64,000 nucleotides of DNA, taken from contig NZ_CP109073.1 of the NCBI RefSeq assembly GCF_035917415.1, forward strand, positions 4,200,501 to 4,264,500, read 5' to 3'. How positions within the stretch are numbered: position 1 is the stretch's first letter; each line of letters starts with the position of its first letter. The DNA is from Streptomyces sp. NBC_01803. Lineage in GTDB: Bacteria > Actinomycetota > Actinomycetes > Streptomycetales > Streptomycetaceae. The notes under the pieces are model-generated. The model saw only the letters and a program-made list of their open reading frames with translations. It did no database searches and had not been told where the DNA came from. The position numbers were made by a program, and so were the translations under genes. Shown piece by piece: positions 37,700 through 46,882 of the stretch.

Positions 37700-38710
37700 T
37701 CAGGCGGGCAGCCCCAGGGCCTCGGCGAGCATCGGCCAAGACCTCTCGAACTCCCGGTTGAAGTATTGCCAGTTGTGGGAACCGCCCGAGTAGAAGTGGG
37801 TCTGCGCGGGGATGCCGAGTGACGACAGCCGCTGGGCGAACGCCTGCGTCGACGGCCACAGCGCGCTCTCCAGGCCCTCGCCGAGGAGGTCCCCGGCGCT
37901 GCCGAGCAGGCCGCTGCCGGCGGAGATGTAGAGCGAGGTGCCGCGCAGTTTCTCGACCTGGTTGTACGGGTTGTTGGCCTGCCAGGTGGACCAGCTCAGG
38001 AACGGGTAGCCCCACAGCGCGCCGGCCAGCAGGCCCTCCCGGGCGAGGATCGCCGTCAGCAGGGTCGGCACCCCGGGGAACTGCGTGTGCAGGATGCCGC
38101 TGTACGAGGCCGCCGCGTCGAACGTGCCGGGCCGCTGGGCGGCGAGCGCGAACGCCGCGTACCCGCCGGTGGAGATGCCCCCCACGGCCCGGTCGGTCCC
38201 GGCCCGGTAGCCGCGCTGGAGGAGCTGCGCCAGCTCGTCCGCCTGGAACGTGACGTAGTCCTTGCCGTCCTGCCACTTGGCGGTGATGCCGGTGCGCCCG
38301 GCCGACGGCATGACGGTGATGACGTCCCGGCCCGCCATGAACTCCTCGATGTCCGTCTCGCGTGTCCACGAGTCGTAGTCGTCGCCACCGCCGTGCAGGA
38401 GGTAGAGCACGGGCCAGGTGCGGTCCGCGTCCGCCGACCAGCCCTCCGGGAGCAGCACCCGCGTCGGGACGGTCTTCCCCACGGCGGGGGACTGGATCTG
38501 AAGATCCACCGTCCGGTCGCCCAGCCACGTCTCGGAGACGACGCGGGCGCCGTCGTTCGCGGTGACGGCGGGCCCGGCGGTGACCGTGGTCCCGGTTCCC
38601 GTGCCCATGGCGTCGGGGGCGTAGACGAGACCGGCCAGGGCGGCCAGGGTGGCCGCGCTCGCCACGGCGGCGCGGGTGGCGGCGCGTCTGCGCGGGTGCT
38701 GTGCGGACAT
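37700..38710 (-). CDS. Exported esterase of the antigen 85/esterase D superfamily (mycolyltransferase-like)
   Basis: The 336-residue protein starts at ATG 38710 behind GAGGAGAG. It has an Arg-rich n-region and an Ala/Leu-rich signal segment (residues 13-36), so it acts outside the membrane. The esterase core has VLYLLHGGGDDYDSW, the nucleophile Ser180 in GGISTGGYAAF and His312 in SGGSHNW, matching PF00756 proteins such as mycobacterial Ag85. Ag85 has GLSMA rather than GISTGG, so the acyl acceptor may differ. The gene lies 15 bp after the Pks13-like gene, as expected for an enzyme that transfers its lipid product to a cell-envelope acceptor. Confidence 0.85.
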   Translation of the reverse strand: MSAQHPRRRAATRAAVASAATLAALAGLVYAPDAMGTGTGTTVTAGPAVTANDGARVVSETWLGDRTVDLQIQSPAVGKTVPTRVLLPEGWSADADRTWPVLYLLHGGGDDYDSWTRETDIEEFMAGRDVITVMPSAGRTGITAKWQDGKDYVTFQADELAQLLQRGYRAGTDRAVGGISTGGYAAFALAAQRPGTFDAAASYSGILHTQFPGVPTLLTAILAREGLLAGALWGYPFLSWSTWQANNPYNQVEKLRGTSLYISAGSGLLGSAGDLLGEGLESALWPSTQAFAQRLSSLGIPAQTHFYSGGSHNWQYFNREFERSWPMLAEALGLPA

Positions 38711-38725
38711 GCGGGTGTTCTCTCC

Positions 38726-41700
38726 TCAGCTCTCGGCCAGGTCGCGAGCGAGCAGCCCGGCGAGGATGTCGACGACGGGGGGTTCCAGGAGCGACATGTG
38801 GTGTCCGGGCAGGGGGGTGATGGTGAGGTCGGCGCAGTGCGCGTCCCAGCCCAGTGCCTCGTCGGCGCGTTCGTAGCGGGCGTCGCGGACGGTGTGCGGC
38901 GCCTCTTCCATGGCCCGGTAGAGCAGGGTGCGGCCGGTGTAGGGGCTGGGGGTGTGGCGTTCGGCGCTGCGCAGGTCGAGGTAGGAGGTGCGCTGGTGTT
39001 CGGCGATGGCGGGGGGCAGGTCGATGGCCTGTTCGAGGGCCTTGACGACCCATTGGACCTGCTCGTCGTCGCTGAGTTCGGCGAGTTCGTCGTAGGGGAG
39101 GGGAAGTTCGGCGCCGTAGGTCTGCTGGATGTAGGCGGCGAACGCGCTGAAGCGGCGTCGGGCCTCGTCGGCGGGTGAGAGGGCCGGTCCGGTGGCGGGC
39201 AGGGGGAGGACGGAGTCGATGAGAACGAGGGCGGTGACGGTGCCGCCGTCGGCGGTCAGCAGGCGGGCGGTTTCCTGGGCGGCGAGTCCGCCGTAGGACC
39301 AGCCGCCGAGGATCCAGGGTCCGTCGGGGTGGGTGGTGCGGATGAGATCGGCGTAGGCGGCGGCGCGTTCGCTGACGTCGGCCATGCCGCCCAGGCGTTC
39401 GAGTCCGTAGACGGGGCGGTCGGCGCCCAGACGTTGGACGAGGGTGCGGTAGACGGCGGTGGTGCCGCCGGCGGGGTGGGCGAGGAAGAGGGGGGGCAGG
39501 CCGGTGCCGGGGGCGAGGGTGGTGAGGGGGCCGGTGGCGGTGGTGGGGGTGAGAGCGGGGCGGATGCGGGTGGCGAGGGCGGTGACGGTGGTCGGCGGCC
39601 GGGTCAGGTCCTCGACGGGCACCAGGGTGCCGGTGCCTTCGGACAGCGCTGCCGCGAGGTGGCGCACCAGCTCCGGGTCGGCCTCGGCCAGCCGCAGGTC
39701 CGTGAGGGCGCCGGGGGGCGGCCCGTCGGTGAGGGCCTGCCAGGTGTGCGCGACCAGCCGCTCGGCCTCGTCCCGCGGCGCGGGCCCGCCGGCAGCCACC
39801 CCGGGCGTGATCACCGCGTCCGCGCCCTCGCCCGCGCCCGCGTCCGCGCCTTCGTCCGCGCCGTCCAGCAGCGCGGCGACCTGGGTGAGGGTGCCCTGGC
39901 GCAGCAGGACGCGGGGGTCGACGCGGGTGCCGAACTCGTCGGCGACGGCCGCGATGATGCGGGCGGCCATGAGGGAATCGAGGCCGAGGTCGGTCAGCGG
40001 CACGTCGGGGCCGATGCTGTCGGGTGGGTAGCCCATGATCGCGGCGACCCGCGCCCGCAGCCGGTCGGTGGTGGTGGCGGGGGCGCTGCCGGGTTCTGGC
40101 TCGGTCGCGACGGTGGGCTGGGTGGTGATGTCGGTGGCCCAGTAGCGGTGGTGGCGCCAGCGGGGGCCGGGGATGTCGATGACGGTGCCGCCCGGGTGCA
40201 GGGCGGACGGCGGGGTGGTGACGCCGTTGACGGTGAGGGTGGCCAGGGCGCGGCGGAAGGCGATGGCGTCGTCGGTGTCGCGGCGCAGGGTCGGCAGGAC
40301 GAGGGTGTCCTGGGCGCCCGTGGTGTGGAGGGTTTCGGTGAGGGGGTGGAGCTGGGTGGGGTGGGGGGCGAGTTCGACGAACACGCGGTGGCCGTCTTCG
40401 GCGGCGGCCGTCACCGCCTGGGCGAACCGGACGGGGCGGCGGAGGTTGGCGGCCCAGTAGTCGGCGTCGAAGGTGGCCGTGTCGCGGGGGTCGTCCTCGA
40501 CGGTGGAGTAGAAGCGGTGGCGGGGGACGGAGTGGGGGACGGTGCCCAGCTCCCGCCGCAGAGGCCCGAGGAGGGGGTCGATCTGGGGGGAGTGTCCGGC
40601 TGCGCCGCCGGCGGGCATGACGCGGGCCAGGCCGCCTTCGGCGGTGACGTCCTGGACCAGGCGGTGGATGTCGTCGGTGGTGCCGGTGACGACGCACTGC
40701 CCGGGTGAGGAGTGCACCGCGATCTGCACGCTGTCGAGCCCGGTGGCCTTGGTGAGGACGTCGGTTTCCGACAGTCCGATGACGGCCATGGCCCCGCCGC
40801 TGAGGCTGTCCAGGAGCCAGGACCGGGTGGCGATGACGCGGGCGCCGGTGTCGATGTCGAGGGCTCCGGCGGCGACGGCGGCGGCGACTTCGCCCATGGA
40901 GTGGCCGATGACGGCGGCGGGTTCCAGGCCGTGGGAGCGCCACAGTTCGGCCAGGGCGACCTGGATGCCGAACAGGACGGGCTGGACGACGGAGGGCATG
41001 TCGAGTTCGGCGTCGGGGCGCAGGTGGGCGCGCAGGGACAGGCCGGCGTGGCGCTGGATGAGGGGTTCGAGGCGGTCGACGGCTTCGGCGAAGGCGGGTT
41101 CGGTGGTCAGGAGGCGCTGGGCCATGCCGGGCCACTGGGAGCCGTAGCCGGAGAACACCCATACCGCGCCCGGCCCAGGGGCGGTGCGGCGGCCGGAGCC
41201 GGTGACCAGCGCCGGGTGCGCCCGCCCCCCGGCCAAAGCGGCCAGCGCGTCGGCGAGTTCGGCGGGGGTGTGCGCGACGGCGGCGGCGGTGTGCCGGCCG
41301 CGCCCGATGCGGCCCGCCAGGGTCCGGCCGATATCGGCGGCCCGCGCCCGTCGGCCCGTCGCGGACCCCAGCCACCCGGCCAGATCCCCGGCGTCCTGGC
41401 GCAGCCTGGCTTCGCTGGGCGCGTCCACCAGCACCACCGCCGGCGCCCCCGCGGCCGAGCGGGCGGCGCGGGTGGTGGGCGGGGTGTGTTCCTGGAGGAC
41501 GACGTGGGCGTTGGTGCCGCCGAACCCGAACGCGGACACCCCGGCGGTGGCGGTGCCGGAGTAGCGTGGCCAGGGTTCGGCGTCGGTGACCACCCGCAGG
41601 GTCAGGTCGTCGAAGTCGATGTAGGGGCTGGGCCGGGTGAAGTGCAGGTGCGGGGGTATCTCCCCGTGGTGCAGGGCCAGCACGGTCTTGATGAACCCGG

Positions 41701-43075
41701 TCACCCCGGCGGCGGCCTCCAGGTGGCCGAGGTTGGTCTTGGCGCTGCCGATCAGCAGCGGCCGGTCCACCTCCCGGCCCGCGCCCAGGACCCGGCCGAG
41801 TGAGGTGGCCTCGATCGGATCGCCCAGCGCGGTGCCCGTGCCGTGCGCCTCCACATAGTCCACCAGCCCGGGCGCCACCGGCCCCAGGCCCGCGTGGGCC
41901 TCGGCCAGCAGCGCGCGCTGCGCCTGCGCGTTCGGGGCGAGCAGCCCGTTGGAACGACCGTCGGAATTGACGGCCGAGGCGCGGATCACGGCCAGGATCC
42001 GGTCCCCGTCCCGCTCCGCGTCCGCCAGCCGCTTCAGCACGACCACGCCGCAGCCCTCGCCACGGACCATGCCGTCGGCCGAAGCGTCGAACGTCTTGCA
42101 CCGCCCGTCCGCCGCCGTCGCCCCCGCCCGCTGGAACCCCAGAGTGAGCCCCGGGGTGAGCAGCAGATTCACACCCCCCGCCAGCGCCGTGTCGATCTCA
42201 CCCCCCGCCAGCGCGCGGGCCGCCTGATGGATGGCGACCAGCGAGGACGAACACGCGGTGTCGATCGCCATGCTGGGGCCGCGCAGATCCAGCGCGTAGG
42301 ACAGGCGGTTGGCCGCGATCGACAACGCCGCGCCCGGCGGCGTCCACGCGTCGATCCGCTCCAGCTCCGCCGTGGTCAGCCGCGCGTACTCGTTCCCGCT
42401 GATCCCGACATACACACCGGTGCGTGAGCCGGCCAGAGCGGTCGCGGACAGCGCGGCGTGGTCCAGACTCTCGCGGGCCACCTCCAGCAGCATCCGCTGC
42501 TGCGGGTCCATCGCGACCGCCTCGTTCGGCGCGATCCCGAAGAACTCCGCGTCGAACCCCGCGATCTCCCCGATCCCGCCCAGGAACGCGCCGTGCCGGC
42601 TCACCCCGGCCAGCTCCGCCTCCCCGCCCTCCGGCATGAACGGATCCCACCGCCCCTCCGGGACCGTGCCGACCACATCCCCACCCCGGCACAGCAGATC
42701 CCAGAACGCCCCGGGCCCGTTCACCCCACCCGGCAACCGGCACCCGAGACCGATCACCGCCACCGCGGCGGAACCCACCGGACCACCGACAACGGGCGCG
42801 GGCGCCACCTCAACGGCCGGGGCGATGTCGTTGACCGCCTCGTTCACCAGCGCCGTCAACCGCGCCAGCGACGACGCCTCCCACATCAACGTCGGCGGCA
42901 ACCGCACCCCCGTCACCGTCGACAGATCGGCGGCCAACGCCACCGCGTCACGGGAGGTCAGCCCCAGCTCGGCGAACGGCCGGTCATCCGTCACCTGATC
43001 GGCACTCAGCCCGTACCACTCATTGAGCCTGGCCACGACCGTGCGGCGCACGGACTCCCCGACACTCACACTCAC
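38726..43075 (-). CDS. Pks13-like type I polyketide synthase, ACP-KS-AT-ACP-(degenerate carrier)-TE
   Basis: The 1449-residue protein has an N-terminal ACP (Ser41 in GLTSRD). KS spans about 103-530 (Cys275, His411, His451). AT spans about 637-935, with Ser726 in GHSMGE; its specificity motif reads AGHSPQID at 826-833 rather than HAFH or YASH. ACP2 has Ser1034 in GLDSL. An ACP-like stretch without the serine (about 1101-1172) is followed by TE (Ser1260 in GGWSYGG, Asp1287, His about 1425). This is the layout of mycobacterial Pks13, which condenses two fatty acyl chains into mycolic acid precursors, though at 1449 against about 1730 residues it is shorter. Its ATG overlaps the FAAL stop, as fadD32-pks13 pairs lie together. 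No reductive domain is present. Confidence 0.92.
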   Translation of the reverse strand: MSVSVGESVRRTVVARLNEWYGLSADQVTDDRPFAELGLTSRDAVALAADLSTVTGVRLPPTLMWEASSLARLTALVNEAVNDIAPAVEVAPAPVVGGPVGSAAVAVIGLGCRLPGGVNGPGAFWDLLCRGGDVVGTVPEGRWDPFMPEGGEAELAGVSRHGAFLGGIGEIAGFDAEFFGIAPNEAVAMDPQQRMLLEVARESLDHAALSATALAGSRTGVYVGISGNEYARLTTAELERIDAWTPPGAALSIAANRLSYALDLRGPSMAIDTACSSSLVAIHQAARALAGGEIDTALAGGVNLLLTPGLTLGFQRAGATAADGRCKTFDASADGMVRGEGCGVVVLKRLADAERDGDRILAVIRASAVNSDGRSNGLLAPNAQAQRALLAEAHAGLGPVAPGLVDYVEAHGTGTALGDPIEATSLGRVLGAGREVDRPLLIGSAKTNLGHLEAAAGVTGFIKTVLALHHGEIPPHLHFTRPSPYIDFDDLTLRVVTDAEPWPRYSGTATAGVSAFGFGGTNAHVVLQEHTPPTTRAARSAAGAPAVVLVDAPSEARLRQDAGDLAGWLGSATGRRARAADIGRTLAGRIGRGRHTAAAVAHTPAELADALAALAGGRAHPALVTGSGRRTAPGPGAVWVFSGYGSQWPGMAQRLLTTEPAFAEAVDRLEPLIQRHAGLSLRAHLRPDAELDMPSVVQPVLFGIQVALAELWRSHGLEPAAVIGHSMGEVAAAVAAGALDIDTGARVIATRSWLLDSLSGGAMAVIGLSETDVLTKATGLDSVQIAVHSSPGQCVVTGTTDDIHRLVQDVTAEGGLARVMPAGGAAGHSPQIDPLLGPLRRELGTVPHSVPRHRFYSTVEDDPRDTATFDADYWAANLRRPVRFAQAVTAAAEDGHRVFVELAPHPTQLHPLTETLHTTGAQDTLVLPTLRRDTDDAIAFRRALATLTVNGVTTPPSALHPGGTVIDIPGPRWRHHRYWATDITTQPTVATEPEPGSAPATTTDRLRARVAAIMGYPPDSIGPDVPLTDLGLDSLMAARIIAAVADEFGTRVDPRVLLRQGTLTQVAALLDGADEGADAGAGEGADAVITPGVAAGGPAPRDEAERLVAHTWQALTDGPPPGALTDLRLAEADPELVRHLAAALSEGTGTLVPVEDLTRPPTTVTALATRIRPALTPTTATGPLTTLAPGTGLPPLFLAHPAGGTTAVYRTLVQRLGADRPVYGLERLGGMADVSERAAAYADLIRTTHPDGPWILGGWSYGGLAAQETARLLTADGGTVTALVLIDSVLPLPATGPALSPADEARRRFSAFAAYIQQTYGAELPLPYDELAELSDDEQVQWVVKALEQAIDLPPAIAEHQRTSYLDLRSAERHTPSPYTGRTLLYRAMEEAPHTVRDARYERADEALGWDAHCADLTITPLPGHHMSLLEPPVVDILAGLLARDLAES

Positions 43076-44913
43076 TGCGCCTCCTGCTGTTGCTGTTCCC
43101 GGGGCTCCGCGCCGTCGTCCGCCACCACGCGGAGGTGGGAAACATTCCCCTCCGCTCCGGCGTAGGCGCCGGTGAGGTACTGGGCGCGGCAGGCGCTGCG
43201 GGAGACTTTGCCGCTGGAGGTGCGCGGGACGGTGCCCGGCGGTACCAGGAGGAGGCGGTCCAGGCGCACGCCGTGGGCGCGGGAGACCTGGGCGCGGGCG
43301 GTGCCTTCGGAGGTTTCGCGCAGGGCGGGGGTGGGGTCGATGTCGCGGCGGTGTTCGGCCACCACGATCACCCGGTCCGGGCCGTCGCCGTCGCCGTCGG
43401 CGTCGGTGGGGACGGCGAACGCGGCGAGCCGGTCACGGCGCACCGCGTCGACCGTGGACTGGACGGTCTCCTCCAGGTCCTGGGGGTAGTGGTTGCGGCC
43501 GTCCACGATGATCAGGTCCTTCAGCCGCCCGGTCACCAGCAGCTGCCCCTCGAACACCGCGCCCAGATCCCCGGTGCGCAGCCACGGCTCCTCGCCCGTT
43601 CCCGGGATGAGGGCGCCGAAGGAGTCGGCCGAGCGCTCCGAGCGTTTCCAGTAGCCCAGGCCGATATTCGGCCCGCGCAGCCGGATCTCCCCGATCCGTC
43701 CCTCCGGCAGCACCGTGCCGGTGTCCGGGTCGGTGACGCACAGTTCCTGGCCGACCGGCCCCCCGCAGGCCACCAGTGAGGTCGCCGCCGGGTCCGACAC
43801 CTCCACCGGCTCGATCCGGCCCAGCGTCAGCGCCTCCCGCTCGCACACCACCGCGTGCGGCACCCGGTCCAGCGGATCGGCCGCCACGAACACGGTCGCC
43901 TCCGCCAGCCCGTAGGAGGGGCAGTGCGCCTGCGCCGGAAGCCCCGCCGGGCCGAACACCTCCTGGAAACGGTCGATCGTGCCGGTGCGCACCGGCTCGC
44001 TGCCGTTGATCAGCGTCCGCACCCGCTCCAGACCCCGCACACCCGCCGCCTGATCCGCGTCGATCCGGGAGGCGCAGTAGTCGTAGGCGAAGTTCGGCGC
44101 CGCGCTGATCGTTCCCCGGTAGGAGCCCAGCAGCCGCAGCCAGCGCACCGGCTCCTCCAGGAAGGACACCGGGTCCATCAGCACCGACGGCACCCCGCAC
44201 ACGATCGGCGCGGCGACACTCAGCACCAGCCCCATGTCGTGGAACAGCGGCAGCCACCCCACCGTGGTGGAGCGGTCCGGGTGCCCGTCGAACGCCGAGA
44301 TCGTCTGCAACGCGTTGGCCGCCACATTCCCGTGGCTGATCATCACCCCGGCCGGAGTACGGGTGGAGCCCGAGGTGTACTGCAGGTAGGCGATGTCGTC
44401 CGCGTCCGGGGACACCACGATCTCCTCCGACGCCGCGTCCGGCAGCTCGTCGACCAGCACCACCGGCACCGCCGGGTTCCCGTGCTCCTGCGCGAACGCC
44501 CGCACCAACGGCGCGGTCGCCGCGTCCGACAGCACACACGCCGGCTCACAGTCGTCCAGCACGGCCGCCAGCCGCCCCTGATGACCGGGCAGATCCGGGC
44601 TGAACAACGGCACCGCGATCACGCGCGCGTACAGACAGCCCAGAAACGCGACCACGTAGTCCAGCCCCTGCGGCAGCATCAACGCCGCCCGGTCCCCGGG
44701 ACGCACCGTCCCGGACAACCGCTCGGCGACCGCCTGCGCACGCTGGTACACCCGCTGCCAGGACAGGCTGCGGTGAACCCCGGGAGAATCCACCTCGGGA
44801 AACTCCACAAAGGTGAACGCGCGGAGATGCCCGCGCTCGGCCGACCAACGCCGCAACTCCGCGGTCAGCGGACGAAACTCGGCGGGCGGTTCTGACATCA
44901 ACTTCGGTGGCAT
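43072..44913 (-). CDS. Fatty acyl-AMP ligase (FAAL), FadD32-like
   Basis: The 613-residue protein starts at ATG 44913, 4 nt after GGAG. The P-loop reads LQYTSGSTRTPAGVMISHGN (177-196), the exact style of mycobacterial FadD FAALs. LPLFHDMGL, the adenine motif YGLAEATVF and DGRNHYPQDLE in the C-terminal hinge also fit FadD32-type ligases. FAALs make acyl-adenylates and hand the chain to an ACP rather than to CoA. Overlap of its stop with the Pks13-like start (ATGA) makes that ACP the likely acceptor. It begins the operon and is divergent from the DHA2 exporter. Confidence 0.92.
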   Translation of the reverse strand: MPPKLMSEPPAEFRPLTAELRRWSAERGHLRAFTFVEFPEVDSPGVHRSLSWQRVYQRAQAVAERLSGTVRPGDRAALMLPQGLDYVVAFLGCLYARVIAVPLFSPDLPGHQGRLAAVLDDCEPACVLSDAATAPLVRAFAQEHGNPAVPVVLVDELPDAASEEIVVSPDADDIAYLQYTSGSTRTPAGVMISHGNVAANALQTISAFDGHPDRSTTVGWLPLFHDMGLVLSVAAPIVCGVPSVLMDPVSFLEEPVRWLRLLGSYRGTISAAPNFAYDYCASRIDADQAAGVRGLERVRTLINGSEPVRTGTIDRFQEVFGPAGLPAQAHCPSYGLAEATVFVAADPLDRVPHAVVCEREALTLGRIEPVEVSDPAATSLVACGGPVGQELCVTDPDTGTVLPEGRIGEIRLRGPNIGLGYWKRSERSADSFGALIPGTGEEPWLRTGDLGAVFEGQLLVTGRLKDLIIVDGRNHYPQDLEETVQSTVDAVRRDRLAAFAVPTDADGDGDGPDRVIVVAEHRRDIDPTPALRETSEGTARAQVSRAHGVRLDRLLLVPPGTVPRTSSGKVSRSACRAQYLTGAYAGAEGNVSHLRVVADDGAEPREQQQQEAQ

Positions 44914-45149
44914 GACGCTCCATAGGCAGGGCGATGGGGGGACTGCCGAGTGCGGCACGAACGGGTGGGTCAGGGCATCCGTATGCGACGCAGACCCGAT
45001 CGTGACCCCAAAGAGAAGGTTCTGGCGCGGTGCTCGCGTCGGTTAGAGAACCTGATGACAGTTCCCGCATCGCTCTTTGTCACTTCGGACACAAGGGTCT
45101 TGCCCCGCTACGCGAGTATGGTCCCGGCACAGGGAGGGAAGGAGCCACG
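44914..45149. other. Divergent promoter region between FAAL and exporter genes
   Basis: These 236 bp must carry promoters for the FAAL operon (left) and the exporter (right). An inverted repeat GAAC-N9-GTTC at 45048-45064 could be an operator half-site pair. No reading frame is credible here. Confidence 0.5.
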
Positions 45150-46880
45150 GTGGGCAGAAGCAGGCAGCTCGCGGTGCTGGCCATGATCGCTCTGGCCGGG
45201 TTCATCACCACGCTCGACAACACGGTGATCAACGTCGCGCTGCCGTCCGTCCAACGCGACCTGGGCCTGAGCCTGAAGGACCTGGAGTGGGTCGCGACCA
45301 GCTATGTGCTGAGCTTCGGCGCCCTGCTGCTGGTCGGCGGCCGGCTCGCCGACCTGCTGGGCCGTCGGCCCGTGCTGGCCACCGGGCTGGTGATCTTCAC
45401 CGTCTCCTCGGTCTTCGTCGGGCTGGCCGGAAGCGGCTCATCCCTGATCGCGGCCCGGACCGCGCAGGGCGTGGGCGCCGCCCTGGTCATCCCCGCCTCG
45501 CTGGCGGTCGTCGCCACCGACCTCCCGGAGCGGCGGCGCGCCTTCGCGATCGGCGTGTGGACGTCGGCGCTGGCCATCGCGCTGGCGCTGGGCCCGCTGG
45601 CGGGCGGCATCATCACCGAGCACTGGGGCTGGGAGTGGGTGTTCTACCTGAACGTCCCCTTCGGCGCCGCCGCGCTCCTGCTCACCCTCGCCGTCCCGGC
45701 CGTGCCCCGCGCGGAGAACGACGACAGCCGCCTGGTGAGCGTGCTCGACGTGCCGGGTGTCCTGCTGTCCTCGCTCGCGCTGTACCTGCTGACGTACGGG
45801 CTCGTGGAGGGCGGCGCGGAGGGCTTCCGCACCGCGCCCGTGCCGCAGTACCTGATCGGCGCGGCCGTGACGGGCCTGCTGTTCCTGATCGTGGAGTCGC
45901 GGACGTTCCTGCCGCTGGTCGATCCCGGGCTCTTCCGCAACCGCGCGCTCAGCGGCGGCACCGCCGCCCAGGTGCTGTGGGGGATCGGCGTCAACGGGGT
46001 GTTCTTCTTCACCGCCCTCTACCTCCAGCAGATCCTGGGCTTCTCGCCCACCAAGGCCGGGCTCGCCTTCCTGCCACTGGCGGCGGCGCTGCTGGTCACC
46101 ACGCCCTACGCGGAGCGCTGGTCGAAGACGCTGGGCGCCCACCGGGTGATCGCCGTCGGGCTGGCGGCGGTCGCGGGTGGCCTGGTGCTGGTGTCGCAGC
46201 AGGGCGCGGACGCGACGTACGGCAGCCTCCAGCCGGGTCTGCTGCTGATCGGGGCCGGGTCGGCGCTGACCACCCCGCTCACGATCCGCTCGCTCGACGG
46301 CGTGCCGGTCACCCGCACCGGCATGGCCACCGGCGTGGTGAGCGCGGCTCGGGAGGTGTCCGGCGTGTTCGGGGTGGTGCTCGTCGGCGTGGTGCTGACC
46401 CGGCGCGAGCGGTCCGCGATCGAGGACGGGGCGGACCCGGCCACCGCGTTCCTGCACGGCTACGACACCGGGCTCCAGCTCGCGGCCGGCTGCGTGCTGC
46501 TGGGCGCGCTGATCACCGTGGTCGCCCTGCGCCGCCCGGGCCGCCACCGGGCCCGCCGCCGCGCGCCGATCCCATCGGTCGGGCCGGCCGCGCGGGCCGG
46601 GTCGGCGGAACACGTCCCGGCGGACGCGCCGACCCCGGCCGATACCGACGGCTTCGCGCGGCCGGTCACTCCTTTGACGCGGCCGATCGCGTACGCCGCT
46701 CCGTCCGGGGCCGCTCCGTCCGGGGCCGCTCCGTCCGGGGCCGCTCCGTCCGGGGCCGCTCCGGCGCGCCCACCGGGCGCGCCGACCAAGACCGCCGCCG
46801 AGACCGCCACCTCGGCGCCGCTCGCCCTGCCGCCGCCACCCGCAGGGGCGATCGAGACCGCCGCCGAGGGCGGCGCCTGA
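45150..46880 (+). CDS. DHA2-family MFS exporter
   Basis: The start is GTG 45150, with GGAAGGAG 6 nt upstream. The 576-residue protein has about 14 hydrophobic segments, the family motif LDNTVINVALP after TM1, GGRLADLLGRRP (motif A) and the WEWVFYLNVPFG segment of the EmrB/QacA group. These are proton-driven exporters of drugs or lipophilic products. The cytoplasmic C-terminal tail is long and of low complexity, with four perfect 15-bp repeats encoding APSGA. Position opposite the FAAL/Pks13-like operon suggests export of its product; that is inference. It converges with the next ligase gene, 2 bp apart. Confidence 0.9.
   Translation: MGRSRQLAVLAMIALAGFITTLDNTVINVALPSVQRDLGLSLKDLEWVATSYVLSFGALLLVGGRLADLLGRRPVLATGLVIFTVSSVFVGLAGSGSSLIAARTAQGVGAALVIPASLAVVATDLPERRRAFAIGVWTSALAIALALGPLAGGIITEHWGWEWVFYLNVPFGAAALLLTLAVPAVPRAENDDSRLVSVLDVPGVLLSSLALYLLTYGLVEGGAEGFRTAPVPQYLIGAAVTGLLFLIVESRTFLPLVDPGLFRNRALSGGTAAQVLWGIGVNGVFFFTALYLQQILGFSPTKAGLAFLPLAAALLVTTPYAERWSKTLGAHRVIAVGLAAVAGGLVLVSQQGADATYGSLQPGLLLIGAGSALTTPLTIRSLDGVPVTRTGMATGVVSAAREVSGVFGVVLVGVVLTRRERSAIEDGADPATAFLHGYDTGLQLAAGCVLLGALITVVALRRPGRHRARRRAPIPSVGPAARAGSAEHVPADAPTPADTDGFARPVTPLTRPIAYAAPSGAAPSGAAPSGAAPSGAAPARPPGAPTKTAAETATSAPLALPPPPAGAIETAAEGGA
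46696..46755 (+). repeat. 15-bp tandem repeat, four perfect units
   Basis: CCGCTCCGTCCGGGG is repeated four times in frame within the exporter gene and encodes Ala-Pro-Ser-Gly-Ala repeats of the tail. Perfect identity suggests recent slippage. Confidence 0.9.
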
Positions 46881-46882
46881 CG

